NCBI GenBank assembly: GCA_034440575.1
Contig: JAOTOL010001271.1
Span: 212,501-276,500 of the forward strand
Reading direction: 5' to 3'
Length of the DNA: 64,000 nt
Origin: Imbricaverruca yamaguchii
Lineage: Eukaryota > Arthropoda > Thecostraca > Neoverrucidae
Position numbers and translations under genes: made by a program. Below the pieces are notes generated by a model that searched no databases, was not told the origin of the DNA, and saw only the letters and a list, made by a program, of their open reading frames with translations. This document shows positions 23,401 through 34,904 of this stretch, one piece after another; within the stretch, counting starts at the first letter, position 1; each line of letters starts with the position of its first letter.

Positions 23401-24939
23401 GTGGGGTTTGTCTCAACGGAGTGGCGATCGCGATTTGGGAAGCTGTGGTGAGCCACACGTGACGTTGGTGTCCATAGAGCTGGCTAATGTGCACCAGCTT
23501 TGCGCCATATGATTAATAGGCTAGAAGCTCTGAGCCTTGAACAAAAAGTTAAGCAACTAATCTTCACATTGACCTGACATGGTAACTTGACCGAGGTCAT
23601 CAAATCTGTTTTGTTTTCCTTGGAAAGGTACCTATAAATCGATACGCAATGGCGTTAAATATCTTAGAAATCCTCTATTTGATACCTCTTGGAAGCGTAG
23701 CATAAAAATCAACAGTATTAAATACAATGCAAAAAATAACGTTTAAGACCGATGACATGATTTTGGCCCCATATCGCTCGGGAACACTGGGTTCCTATCA
23801 GACCACCATGTTAGCATCAAAATACCCATTGTTCCATTGTAAGAAGGTATGCCTAATTAGGCGCGATCGCGCTATGCTGTTTGGTGGCGAAAAAAAAACA
23901 TGAGGGGTAGGGTGAAATCCCCCCACCGCCACTTCCCGGCAGTCCTAGCATTAATGGGGGTTGAGGAAGTTGTAACATGCGACCAAAGCGAAGGGAGCAT
24001 GCAATGCACTTTTATTAGAGCTTGTGCCTCTGTGGTCTCAGCACTTTAACTTAAGCTATAGTGCGGCACTCAGCACTAGAGCTTATGTCACTACGCGCTC
24101 ATTCGTCTGAACCCTGGCCCGTGCAGTTACTATTTTGTATTCAATTTTTCATGTTACTACTTCTCCAACTGGGTAGACTAGAACCATCTCAGGGTTGTCA
24201 CCTAAAAGAACCACAACTAAAACGAAATCGTTGATTCTGTCGAGTGCTTGCAACTAATACCTCATTTTGTACATCGAATCATTGGCTGGGTTTTAATCAA
24301 ATTGAAGGCAAGATTTTCACCTGAAAAAAATTTGAACTTGAAGGGTAACCAACGGTAAGCGATATACGCAACCTTACTGAGGTGTTCCTCGCTGTCTGAT
24401 GATGACAACGAAGTACCACATTCTACATCTGGTTGGGTAGACTGCGACTCAGGTCAGGTCAGCAATGGAATGACTCACTGATGGAAATGTCAACATTGTG
24501 TAGAATGCCAATATTTGAATATGCCCTGGGGAAGATATGATCACTGAGTTCGGGTGCAATATAACCCAAAGGGGTTGACGCACCCTAAAACCGCAATAAT
24601 CATCATGATCACTAGTTTGATTTTCAGGCCCGAAATACCACCAGAATACACGTGAACTCAAAGGAGACCATCATATTTCATGTTTTGCTAATGGCTCCAA
24701 ATGACCTGCAATAGGTCGATGGTCTTATTTCTTGAAACATTACTCTAGATCATTGCTTCTAGTAGCAGTTCATTGGCACCTCATCTGCCTTAGCTGGGCC
24801 CATGTACCACGTCGGATTTTGTTTGTCGCCCATGCCGTGTTTGGTTTCAGTGCGTGACGCGTTTCGTGTTGGATCTCTGCCTGCCCCACACGTCACCGGT
24901 GGCCGCTGGTCGTGACGCGCAGCATGTTTTTGGTTTCAG
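23401..24939. other. Intron 6
   Basis: Unique AT-moderate sequence; no array, RNA gene or exon recognised. Confidence 0.6.
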
Positions 24940-25124
24940 ATCAGTTTTCGAGCGTGGCGTCGCCTCCTGTACGGTTTCGTGATGGCTCTGATTCTGTACC
25001 AGATGCTGGTGCTGGTCACCATCTACCTCTATCAGTTCAAGCACGTGCACGAGTGGATCACGTCGCTGGGCATGTCGCAGCAGTGGCAGCGTGACCTCGG
25101 CCTGGAGGTGTATCAGACGGGCAG
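24940..25124 (+). CDS. Piezo: Piezo exon 7 of window (TM helix and amphipathic linker)
   Basis: Starts [13 protein letters not shown] (the WWRKILKYFW equivalent), then helix [25 protein letters not shown], and a short region ending QRDLGLEVY that matches the conserved LEDLGL. Acceptor tggtttcag, donor GTGGGG, phase 0 to 2. Confidence 0.95.
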
Positions 25125-25309
25125 GTGGGGCTGGCGGCGCTGTGGTCCGGTGTCCGCTCAACTGGTGGGTCACCTCGATCCGCTCCCTCCGGCGGCGGAC
25201 GAAACTCGGCGGAGTCTGAATGTCCGTACCGTCACCGCGTCGCCCCACCTCCAGCCACAGGTCCCCATACTTGCAATAATCCTGCACCCTGACGGGCACG
25301 CACAAAAAC

Positions 25310-26515
25310 ATCCCCCATCCTCGCCCACATCCTCACCCAAACCCACACCCACACTCACACCCACACCCACACACCCAAACCCACACCCACATCCATATCC
25401 ACACCCACACCCGCACCCACACCCACACCCACACCCACACCCACACCCACACCAACATCCACATCCACATCCACGCACCCACACACACCAATACCCACAC
25501 CCACACCCACACCCACACCCACACACCCATCTACACCCACATCCGCATCCACATCTACATCCACATCCACATCCACACCCACACCCACACCCACACCCAC
25601 ACCCACACCCACACCCACACCCACACCCACACCCACACCTACACTCACACCCACACCTACACCCACAGCCCATCCCCATGCCCACGCCCACGGCTACGCC
25701 AACGGCTAGGCCAACGGCTACGCCAACGGCTACGCCAACGGCTACGCCAACGGCTACGCCAACGGCTACGCCAACGGCTACGCCAACGGCTACGCCAACG
25801 GCTACGCCAACGGCTACGCCAACGGCTACGCCAACGCCTACGCCAACGCCTACGCCAACGCCTACGCCAACGGCTACGCCAACGGCTACGCCAACGGCTA
25901 CGCCAACGGCTACGCCAACGGCTACGCCAACGGCTACGCCAACGGCTACGCCAACGGCTACGCCAACGGCTACGCCAACGGCTACGCCAACGGCTACGCC
26001 AACGGCTACGCCAACGGCTACGCCAACGGCTACGCCAACGGCTACGCCAACGGCTACGCCCATGGCTACGCCCACGCCCACACCCACACCCACACACACA
26101 CACACACCCACACCCACACCCACACCCACACCCACACCCACACCCACGCCCACGCCCATGCCCATGCCCATGCCCATGCCCACGCCCACGCCCACGCCCA
26201 CGCCCATGCCCACACCCACATCCACACCCACATCCACATACACACCCACATCCACACCCACATCCACACCCACATCCACACCCACACCCACGCCCACGCC
26301 CATGCCCACGCCCACACCCACACCCACACCCACACCCACACCCACGCCCACACCCACACCCACACCCACGCCCACACCCACACCCACACCCACGCCCACA
26401 CCCACAGTCACACCCACATCCACATCCACACCCACAGTCACACCCACATCGACATCCACACCCACACCCACATGCACACCCACACCCACACCCACACCCA
26501 CCCCACACCCACAAC
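25310..26515. repeat. CCCACA hexamer array with embedded GGCTACGCCAAC dodecamers
   Basis: CCCACA/CCCACG hexamers flank a block of 12-bp ggctacgccaac units (about 25685-26060). Six- and twelve-base units leave every frame open, producing spurious Pro-Thr, His-Pro and Gly-Val polypeptides on both strands. Confidence 0.97.
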
Positions 26516-26519
26516 CAAC

Positions 26520-26795
26520 TTTAGCTGCATTACATGGATAGTCGCCGCCAAACCCAACTACATCCCATAGACAGTCTCACTCAACCCAGCTACATCCCAC
26601 ATACAGTTATCAGTCTCACCAAATACAGCTGCACCCCATACACAGTCCTCAACCCCACCCAGCCCAGCTACATTACCATAGACAGTTCTCAGTCCCATCC
26701 AACCCAGTCGTATCCCATAGACAGCTCCCAGTCCTATCAGACCCAGCTACATTCCATAGACAGTCCTCACTCGGTCCAGCTACATCTCGCAGGAA
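26520..26795. repeat. Degenerate CAGCTACATCCCATAGACAG repeat
   Basis: Units of 30-40 bp around agctacatcccatagacagt, variably diverged. Confidence 0.75.
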
Positions 26796-27209
26796 GACAG
26801 CCGTATGTTAGACTAAGCATGCGGGAGCAAAGGGCCGAGTGTGACGTATGTTCATGGAATGGTGTCGCCATCTACACAGATTAAAAAATAAAAAAATGTG
26901 GCCGAATTAAAAAAAAGCACTGCGCAGCCGGCCCTTCGAAACACAAGTCAAAGAAGGCTGCTGTGTTTCCACCTGAACACGTCTGTGAGTAGCCAGTTGT
27001 TCAGGTTGTAGGAATGGTTATCCTTTGCGTTGTCATCGATGCTCATTGACTGACATCGCAGCGTAATGTATCTCCGGCTAGGCTGGAAGCAAGGACAATA
27101 CATGTGTGAAAAACATAGTTTGTTCGCTGTATAAGCAACGTTTCTCATGTCACCTTCACCTAGTGGCTAAGCATACTGCTGTAACCTGTATGACATATGT
27201 GCTTTGCAG

Positions 27210-27320
27210 ACTTTTCATCAAGCTTCTCTCGCCGACCGTCTTCATGATAGTGTGCGTTGTTTATGTCCAACACATACACAAGGAGTTCATGACCCTGACC
27301 GATGAGGAGCAGTACATTAG
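27210..27320 (+). CDS. Piezo: Piezo exon 8 of window (TM helix)
   Basis: Its first base completes Arg from exon 7. LFIKLLSPTVFMIVCVVYVQ then HIHKEFMTLTDEEQYI matches the Piezo helix with the LF-R-F-PT-FLLVCILHLHYFH---L-LTD pattern. Acceptor gctttgcag, donor GTGAGT, phase 2 to 2. Confidence 0.96.
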
Positions 27321-28206
27321 GTGAGTTTATGTGACCTGGTGAATGGCAGAGAACATCACAGACCAATAGCATCGTCAGTCTCATGTACTCTTCTACGTAT
27401 TCGGTCCTTCAGTAACAGAATATGATGGGCAGTTGGTAATACTTTCCCCTCTTCATCAATCTTCCCTACATAAACGTTAATATTTTCGCAACTGATGTTG
27501 AAGGCCAAGAACATTTTAAGTGCATAAGGAGACATTTATGAGCCTGGGAGGCGTAATTACACCAAATGACGACTTTCATCGGCTAACGACTCAATATTCA
27601 AGTTGGCTATGACAAGCTCCACACCCGTGGGGTAGCACCGCATCTCATATTTTCCATTGTGTACGTACGTCTATGAGGTTATCTAATACTCCGATTCGAA
27701 CCGTATAACTTTCAGATCGATAAAATCAACGGTCACGGATTCATAGCCTCGGACATTTTCTTGCGATCACGGAACCTGGGTATGTTTAGCGGCTTGCATC
27801 TCCCAGGAAAATAGTCGAATGTACCAAAAGTTTACATTTTCCAGTTGGCATTCACCTGAAGAAAATTTTAGCTGGTTTGTGTTTTTCATTTTTAGAATCT
27901 CGACCCCGCTACGTCGTGGTCTTAAGTCACCTCACCGGACCTTGATATGATCGCAGTGAAGAATAGGTATTTTCTATCAGAATGTCGCTTCAGTAAGTTG
28001 TTTTTGTGTGCGCAAACTTGATGAACATTGAATAGTAATGACAAGCAGACGCGTAGGGCGCCCCGTTCGTTCTGCGCCGATTTTCTTGCCAATTAAGCGT
28101 CTTGCTAACATGAAGCAGTTGTAGGTTTGTCGACACGTTGGCAGTCCCCAAGCTCCATCGATAATCCCACAGGGTCGATCAGACAGGTTCGCTATTAATC
28201 TGCGGT
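27321..28206. other. Intron 8 proximal part
   Basis: Unique DNA. Nothing recognised up to the inverted-repeat element. Confidence 0.55.
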
Positions 28207-28968
28207 GTCTCGAGGGGAGGGATCTTCAACCGCCCCCTAAGGTTTTCCGCGGACATTGAAAGAACGGCGCGCCTCAGCACGCCAAAATTTGGTATTCTTT
28301 TTCAATATTAATTTTGCATGTTGTGTCAAAATTTTGAAGTCAGGTCATCTAGGGTCAACAAGTTAGTCCAGGTCAAGTGAGACTATTTCCAAAAGAGTTC
28401 AACCAGTCGTCACGCTTCAGCGAATACAGGTATTTTAATAGAACTTTCAGCGTCTGCTTATCCTTAGAGATGCAACAAAACGCACCAGAGGAATTTGTCA
28501 TTTTTCCATTTTTGATTACTATTAGATTTGCATATTTGCCCATGAGTTAAAATGGAAGATTCTGGCTAAAGTAAACATATTTTTATGGAAGCAAGTTGAC
28601 TTCAAACAACGTTTTTCGGTCCCCTTTGCCCATTAGAAAAGGAAAATTAAAGAAACGTTGAAAACGCAAAATTTTGAAATAAAAAAGAACATTGTTGGGT
28701 GGCCAGAAAATTTAGGCTGCTGATCGATTTCGCTGTCATTTTCTGATTCATTTTTTGTCATCAAATTTCCACAAAATGAACTCTCCAGAGCCAAAGACAT
28801 GGTGTCAGTCGTGAAAGCCTAGGGCCCCTAGTGACGTCACTTTTGGGGAACAATTTGGTGGTGGTGTCGGGCCCTACTCGTCGAGCGCTTTCCGATGACA
28901 CCTCTCTCATTTTCGACACCTCTTAGTTTGGAGATTAGAAGGGGTCCCTATCACCCCTCCCCCGAGAC
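28207..28968 (+). mobile_element. Terminal-inverted-repeat element, copy A
   Basis: About 760 bp starting gtctcgaggggaggg and ending cccctcccccgagac, imperfect inverted termini. It shares long similarity, in reverse orientation, with 40704-41486. Common blocks include aaaggaaaattaaagaaa-like, gcgccgt/ggcgcgc-flanked and gtcaaaattttgaa segments and the tgacacctct end. No transposase frame, so non-autonomous. Similarity continues about 24 bp past the right terminus, so the true boundary may be slightly wider. Confidence 0.8.
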
Positions 28969-29052
28969 GTGGTGTGCGGATCTGACCGGAGATACTGGTT
29001 ATGGGGCTGACGCGTGGAGCAGACGGCTGATCTGTGGCCACTGTCGCGGCAG

Positions 29053-29276
29053 CCGACCGGACCCGGTGGGCAGGGCAGAGGCGACTCCGCCCACAACACC
29101 ACCGGCCGTGTCCGTCCTCACCCCTGCCACTCCGGACACCCCGCACACACTGGACACTCCGGACACGCCCACCGTGGAGCAGGAGACGAGTGTGCTGCCC
29201 GAGCGGCTGCTCGAGGTGCCCACCGAGGAGCACGGGCCCACCCTGGACGACACGTCCAGTCTGAAGGAGATGAAAG
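29053..29276 (+). CDS. Piezo: Piezo exon 9 of window (Thr/Pro-rich cytoplasmic linker)
   Basis: The first base completes Ser (AG/C), then 74 codons and one base. The composition is polar: ATPPTTPPAVSVLTPATPDT, an acidic stretch EQETSVLPERLLEVPTEEHG, ending TLDDTSSLKEMK. The family has a variable acidic linker here before the helix in exon 10. Acceptor gtcgcggcag lies only 85 bp from the right end of TIR element copy A. Donor GTGGGT. Phase 2 to 1 matches both neighbours, the main support. Confidence 0.78.
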
Positions 29277-29626
29277 GTGGGTGGCAGGCGCCACTACGGC
29301 ACGTCCGGCCTCATGGACATGCAAATGTGTCACGGGCTACTTGGCTGGGTGAAGTCTCAAGTAGTGGAAAGTAGGTGTCACTCGCTGATGGGTTGTGTCT
29401 ACTGTCAAAATGAGGGGGTCGAGTAGCTGTCACGAGCTACCGTATTATATTAAGCCGCATTACTGTATGTTGCATGAAGGCACGCCTCCGTGTGCGTACT
29501 GCAGGTGCGGGTGGTACGGCAGGGCCAGTTCAGCTGAATATGCGTGGTAGTCAGGTCTGACCGTCGACGATGTACTGCGCGCCTGACCTGGCTACCCACC
29601 AATGGTAACCGTGCTCCCGACGCCAG

Positions 29627-29769
29627 GATGGCTGTACCACTACTGCTTCCGCATCTGGAACCTGGCCGTGTTCGTGCTGGACAAGGCGTTGTGGGTGTTC
29701 TGTCGCCTTCTGGAGGTTCACGGCATGAAGGTCAACTTATTCGCCATCATGATGGTCACCGTCTTCGAC
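29627..29769 (+). CDS. Piezo: Piezo exon 10 of window (amphipathic and TM helix)
   Basis: 47 codons after completing Gly. KALWVFCRLLEVHGMK aligns with the Piezo pattern LWWILELHIIK, and VNLFAIMMVTVFD with its SSYIIWVSVKE helix end. Acceptor acgccag, donor GTGGGT, phase 1 to 0. Confidence 0.92.
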
Positions 29770-30339
29770 GTGGGTGAAGTTCTTAGTGGTGCTAATATGG
29801 TGCACCTACTGCTTACGATTGAGTGGGCGGGGTGTGGGTTGCTGAGAGTTCCCTTTCCTTCCGTCCTTCGAGGACGACGATTCATATAATTTCGTTTTCT
29901 GGCCGGCCCCTGGTAATCGTGTGAAACGGATCACAAGTTTCTTCACCAACAACACAAAACGTGCAACCCGTGCTCGATTCCAATGTCATTGCTTGTTCGT
30001 TGCGTGCGTACTGTTTCACACATGAATGTGCACCTCATTCGAACGTACCTATGCTCGTATCACCTGAACTTCGGTTTTAACTTATTTATCTAATTGCTGA
30101 TTGATCACAAGCACATTGGTGATTGTTTTGCAGTTATTTTACATGCTGACAAGTGAGTTAGGTGTGAAATGAGTCTCAGTTAGGCATGGGTTAGGTGCGA
30201 GTTGGACATCTGTTGGTTGTGAGCTGGGCTTAGGCAGGATATGAGTTGGGTTTGCTGAGGCTGAGTCCCCACCTATATGTAACCCGGACACACGGTGAGT
30301 TGTCACCTCACCGTTGAACTGATACCTCACCAGCGGGCT

Positions 30340-32150
30340 GACGTTCTACCAGTTGAGTTGACACTCTACCAGCTGAGCTGACGCCTGACCAGCTGAGCTG
30401 ACACTCCACCAGCGGATTGACATTCTACCAACTGAGCTGACACTCCACCAGCTGAACTGACACTCCACGAGGCGGTCTGACACCTCACGAGGCGGTCTGA
30501 CACCTCACGAGGCGGACTGACACCTCACGAGGCGGTCTGACACCTCACGAGGCGGACATCACAGGCGGACTGACACCTCACGAGGCGGACTGACACCTCA
30601 CGAGGCGGACTGACACCTCACGAGGCGGACTGACACCTCACGAGGCGGACTGACACCTCACGAGGCGGTCTGACACCTCACGAGGCGGACTGACACCTCA
30701 CGAGGCGGACTGACACCTCACGAGGCGGACTGACACCTCACGAGGCGGACTGACACCTCACGAGGCGGTCTGACACCTCACGAGGCGGTCTGACACCTCA
30801 CGAGCGTACAGGCGGTCTGACACCTCACGAGGCGGTCTGACACCTCACGAGGCGGACTAACACCTCACGAGACGGACTGACACCTCACGAGGCGGACTGA
30901 CACCTCACGAGGCGGTCTGACACCTCACGAGGCGGTCTGACACCTCACGAGGCGGTCTGACACCTCACGAGGCGGACTGACACCTCACGAGGCGGACTGA
31001 CACCTCACGAGGCGGACTGACACCTCACGAGGCGGACTGACACCTCACGAGGCGGTCTGACACCTCACGAGGCGGTCTGACACCTCACGAGGCGGTCTGA
31101 CACCCCACGAGGCGGACTGACACCTCACGAGGCGGACTAACACCTCACGAGGCGGACTGACACCTCACGAGGCGGTCTGACACCTCACGAGGCGGTCTGA
31201 CACCCACGAGGCGGTCTGACACCTCACGAGGCGGTCTGACACCTCACGAGGCGGTCTGACACCTCACGAGGCGGTCTGACACCTCACGAGGCGGTCTGAC
31301 ACCTCACGAGGCGGTCTGACACCTCACGAGGCGGACTGACACCTCACGAGGCGGACTGACACCTCACGAGGCGGTCTGACACCTCACGAGGCGGACTGAC
31401 ACCTCACGAGGCGGACTGACACCTCACGAGGCGGTCTGACACCTCACGAGGCGGTCTGACACCTCACGAAGCGGTCTGACACCTCACGAGGCGGACTGAC
31501 ACCTCACGAGGCGGACTGACACCTCACGAGGCGGACTGACACCTCACGAGGCGGTCTGACACCTCACGAGGCGGTCTGACACCTCACGAGGCGGACTGAC
31601 ACCTCACGAGGCGGTCTGACACCTCACGAGGCGGTCTGACACCTCACGAGGCGGACTGACACCTCACGAGGCGGACTGACACCTCACGAGGCGGTCTGAC
31701 ACCTCACGAGGCGGTCTGACACCTCACGAGGCGGTCTGACACCTCACGAGGCGGTCTGACACCTCACGAGGCGGTCTGACACCTCACGAGGCGGTCTGAC
31801 ACCTCACGAGGCGGACTAACACCTCACGAGGCGGTCTGACACCTCACGAGGCGGTCTGACACCTCACGAGGCGGACTGACACCTCACGAGGCGGTCTGAC
31901 ACCTCACAGGCGGTCTGACCCCTCACCAAATAACTACGAGTTGTGCTGACGCTACCAGCTGGCCTGACATTTCAACCGCTGGGCTAACATTCAACTACCT
32001 GTGCTGACACCTCACCAAATTAGCTAATTCTCCACCGGTTGTGCTAGCGCCCCATTGGCTGAGCTGATGTCTCACCAGTTGAGCTGACGTCTCACCAGCT
32101 GAGCTGACGCCCCGCCAGCTGAGCTGACGCCCGACAGCTATGATGAGGTT
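30340..32150. repeat. 20-bp minisatellite (ACCTCACGAGGCGGACTGAC), about 75 copies plus decayed flanks
   Basis: Units ggcggactgac/ggcggtctgac vary at one A/T position. Homogeneous from about 30470 to 31915, with diverged flanks (ctcaccagctgagctgacg) that run into the intron end before exon 11 (cctcaccagcagatgac at 32169-32185). Confidence 0.97.
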
Positions 32151-32203
32151 CGATGAGCCAGGCCGATGCCTCACCAGCAGATGACAGCGATAGCTGTCGC
32201 CAG

Positions 32204-32380
32204 GTTTGCGCAGCACACTCCCTGCTGCTGCTGCTGGTTTGCGTCGGTCTTCTGGTGCCCGTCAAAGGCGGCCGGGTCAGCTGTGAAGTGGCCATGTGCT
32301 GGATCAGCCTGCTGCTGCTCGTCAGGATGGTCTACCAGATGGACGTTATACCAGGCGATCTGTGGAGCGTCAACTGCACG
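32204..32380 (+). CDS. Piezo: Piezo exon 11 of window (two TM helices)
   Basis: 59 codons, phase 0 to 0. Helix AAHSLLLLLVCVGLLVPV, a short basic loop, then MCWISLLLLVRMVYQM, matching the Piezo order VFLISWAFALPYA... and CVIIVCKMLYQ. It ends GDLWSVNCT, equivalent to FSVNC, and the Asn of NCT is a potential glycosylation site in an extracellular loop. Donor is GTCAGT, and the exon end is tandemly copied downstream. Confidence 0.95.
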
Positions 32381-32760
32381 GTCAGTATGCAATAAATAGA
32401 CGTTATACCACGTGATCTGCTGGTACGCCAGAGGTACAGGGTTCGATTCCCCGCGATGCCCGCCCTTCCTGTCAGCGTGAGAGGCGGGCGACGCCATATG
32501 ACCTCAGCTACTGAGTGCGTCGAAAAGCCACAACCAACCAACTAGGTGATCTATGGAGCGTGAACTGTATCGTCAGTATATAGTATATGTACGTTATACC
32601 AGGCGAGCTGTGCAGCGTAACCTGCACGGTCAGTGTGTGGTTTGCTTTATACCAGGAAAGCTATGGAACGTCAACTGTTCCGTCAGTATATGGTGTACGT
32701 TATACCAGGCGATCTGTGGAGCGCCAACCTCGCGGTCAGTATTTACTATGTGGATAGTAT
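32381..32760 (+). repeat. Piezo: Tandem copies of the exon 11 end and donor (53-57 bp, 5 including exon)
   Basis: The segment gttataccaggcgatctgtg plus gagcgtcaactgcacg/gtcagt recurs. GTCAGT occurs at 32381 (real), 32572, 32629, 32682 and 32735. Removing the SINE and its target duplication from the second copy restores a 57-bp spacing. Confidence 0.92.
32419..32545 (+). mobile_element. tRNA-derived SINE, 5'-truncated, inside the duplicated junction
   Basis: 127 bp with a perfect pol III B box (ggttcgattcc, 32450-32460) and 3' end aaaagccacaaccaaccaac. Flanked by a 7-bp direct repeat gtgatct (32412-32418 and 32546-32552). It interrupts a copy of the exon 11 boundary, so it came after that duplication. 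Confidence 0.85.
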
Positions 32761-33198
32761 ACTAAAGGATTGTGGAGCATTAGAGGATACCTCACTCGTA
32801 AGAAATGGTTAATTCCTAAGAGCATGTCTTCTCACACGAAGTACTGTCTCATTCATGAAAATGTGCTGCACTCAGAAACGCGCCGAGTACTTCGATCTGA
32901 GATACATCTAGACAGTACGAACCTTTTCTTCTAAAACGTCGCCTAAAGCACCCGCGCTGCTTGCTGTACGGTAACTTCCAGAAGATCTACAGGAGATTTT
33001 TAGGACAGGTTTCCCTTGACACAAGTTGCCCCTTCATGTTGATGTGGACGAGAACCTGTTCTGTTGATCCAAGCGGTATATCAACCATTGCCTTTGTAAT
33101 AAGTTTTTTTTTGCACTCTGATTGTGACCATGTTTTCTCGCGTTGTTATGATGAGCCATTGTTTCACACCGATATATTTGTAGGCTTTCTCTCCACAG

Positions 33199-33316
33199 GA
33201 CGTTGGGATGAATGGGTCTGTTCCTGGCAACCTACCCAACACCACCGTGAGCGCGTTCACCTGGCTGGGATTGGAAAAGCGGCACCGCCTGCCCGACTAT
33301 GTTAATGGATACATCG
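33199..33316 (+). CDS. Piezo: Piezo exon 12 of window (extracellular loop, WLGL motif)
   Basis: 39 codons plus one base. MNGSVPGNLPNTTVSAF contains two N-glycosylation sequons (NGS, NTT). FTWLGLEK matches the conserved EWVGL motif of Piezo, then RLPDYVNGYI leads into the next helix. Acceptor ctctccacag, donor GTCAGT, phase 0 to 1. Phase and length allow direct joining to exon 13. Confidence 0.93.
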
Positions 33317-33600
33317 GTCAGTGGTGCAGACCATCGGTCAGTGGTGCAGACCATCGGTAGTGCAACTGCACACTAACCGGTCACCAGTAGTGCAGACCAT
33401 CGGTCATCGGTAATGCAGCTGCACTCTAATCGGCCACCAGTAGCGCAGTTGTACATTACTCGGTCACCAGTAGGGCAGCTGCACACTACCTGGTCACTAG
33501 TAGTGCAGCTGTACACTACCGGGTCACCAGTAGTGCAGCTACACACTATTCTGCCACCAGTAGTGCAGCTGCACACTACCGTCCACCGCGGATGGCAGCC
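33312..33600 (+). repeat. Piezo: Array seeded at the exon 12 donor (20 bp, then 28 bp units)
   Basis: The junction unit catcggtcagtggtgcagac occurs at 33312 and 33332, and a decayed version starts at 33352. The array then changes into 28-bp gtcaccagtagtgcagctgc units to about 33580. Confidence 0.88.
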
Positions 33601-33689
33601 CCACTATGTGTGACTGTGATGGAGCCGCAATGTGACGTCCGTGACCATAGTGAGGATATGCGCTACTGCTGCCCGACAACGGAGGAGCA

Positions 33690-33935
33690 GCGGAATCACT
33701 GGCCAACGAGAGAGGGGCAACGGAATCACTGACCAACGGGAGAGGGGCAGCGGAATCACTGGCCAATGGGAGAGAGGCAGCGGAATCATTGGCCAATGGG
33801 AGAGGGGCAGCGGAATCACTTCAGCAGGGGGGGGGGTCAGGGAAACCACTGGTCAGCGAAGGAGGGGCAGCGGAAACATTGACAAATGGTGGAGGGGCAG
33901 GGAATCACTGACTAACTGGGAGGGGGATTGGAAGC
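33690..33935. repeat. 30-bp GAGGGGCAGCGGAATCACTG repeat
   Basis: Eight diverged units ending in a G-run at 33827-33835. Confidence 0.85.
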
Positions 33936-34257
33936 GGAATCGATTCGACTTCGTTATAAATGTTATCTCCGGATTTGCAACGTTCTGGAGACATCAAAGT
34001 CGAATGGGTTGGCTCTCTGTCTTTTGGATCCACCTTTGAGTACACATTAGTAGTCTGATGGAGATGTGATGTCCATGTAAATTATTAACATTGTCCCCGC
34101 TAAGTACTAGGGGCGTGGGTACAACGTACGGATCTGGTCTAGTACCTGCTTAGCACGACCTGCCAGGACCGAGTACTCGAATCAGCACAAGATGTCTTGG
34201 TGGCACAGTCTGAATAAGTCGCACCGCTGCCACCAGGTGTTATCATCATACTGACAG

Positions 34258-34430
34258 TGCACAAGTGTGTGCTGGTGCGCCAGCTGTATGGCGCTATTCA
34301 GCGGCGCCAGTCGCTGGCGCCACCCGACGGCGCCTTCTTCATTGACGGCACCCGCGCCTCCGCCGACCAAGGACTCGCACAGATGCTCAAATATCTGGCC
34401 AACTTCGGCTTCTACAAGTTCGGCGTTGAG
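34258..34430 (+). CDS. Piezo: Piezo exon 13 of window (helix and FYKFGVE motif)
   Basis: TG completes a Val codon, then 57 codons. HKCVLVRQLYGAIQRRQ corresponds to the helix ending IYRHQ. FFIDGTRASADQGLAQMLKY is the segment resembling IFHD-TR--LDDGLI. LANFGFYKFGVE is the very conserved FFYKFGLE. Acceptor ctgacag, phase 1 to 0. The donor is GTGTGT, the first bases of a GT-rich microsatellite. Confidence 0.95.
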
Positions 34431-34495
34431 GTGTGTGTGTGTGTGTGCGTGTGCGTGTGCGTGTGCGTGTGCGTGTGCCTGTGCGTGTGCGTGTG
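34431..34495. repeat. (GTGTGC)n microsatellite at the exon 13 donor
   Basis: The repeat supplies the donor itself, so every period provides another GT. A 24-bp palindrome of tgcaattgcaat type (34494-34517) follows. Confidence 0.93.
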
Positions 34496-34683
34496 CAATT
34501 GCAATATTGCAATTGCAAGAATACTGATAGACTAAATTGCTGTTGTATACGTCCTCCTGACTTGTTCCGTGGTCAGAGTCGATGATATAAACGTCTGGTG
34601 CCCTATCCATGTCACAACGGTATCGGCCCTCGGTTGCCGCTGTGTGTGGCCCCGGTCTGTGACAACTCACTGATCTGTTCCAG

Positions 34684-34885
34684 GTGACGCTGTGTGCCCT
34701 GGTGATGCTGGTGGGCGTGCGACTGGACGTGGTGTCATTTGTGTACGCTCTGTGGCTGTGTGGCCTGTTCAGTCTGCGGCGGGCCACACTGGCGCGCGTC
34801 TGGCCGGCGTTCGCCATCTTCTCCGCCTGCCTGACGCCGCTGGAGTACCTCATGTGTCTGGGTCTGCCGCCAGCACTCTGTATAG
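34684..34885 (+). CDS. Piezo: Piezo exon 14 of window (TM helices, R-L-D motif)
   Basis: 67 codons plus one base. VTLCALVMLVGVRLDVVSFV is the counterpart of CFLMSVNVIGQRMDFYA. A helix VYALWLCGLFSLRR follows, and ARVWPAFAIFSACLTPLEYL matches EIWPKYCCFLACIITFQY, ending CLGLPPALC (ICIGIPPAPC). Acceptor tgttccag, donor GTACGG, phase 0 to 1. Confidence 0.96.
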
Positions 34886-34904
34886 GTACGGCACGCCTCA
34901 CCGC

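Noticed and set aside
24979..26541. 520-codon frame continuing exon 7
   Set aside because: Family similarity stops at the donor (25124), and the remainder is low-complexity Pro-Thr from the hexamer array. Phase with exon 8 supports splicing there.
33940..34038. Hydrophobic frame containing VINVISGFATFWRHQ
   Set aside because: Resembles the IYRHQ helix, but exons 12 and 13 join in phase and already supply that helix at the expected length. No donor is present here.
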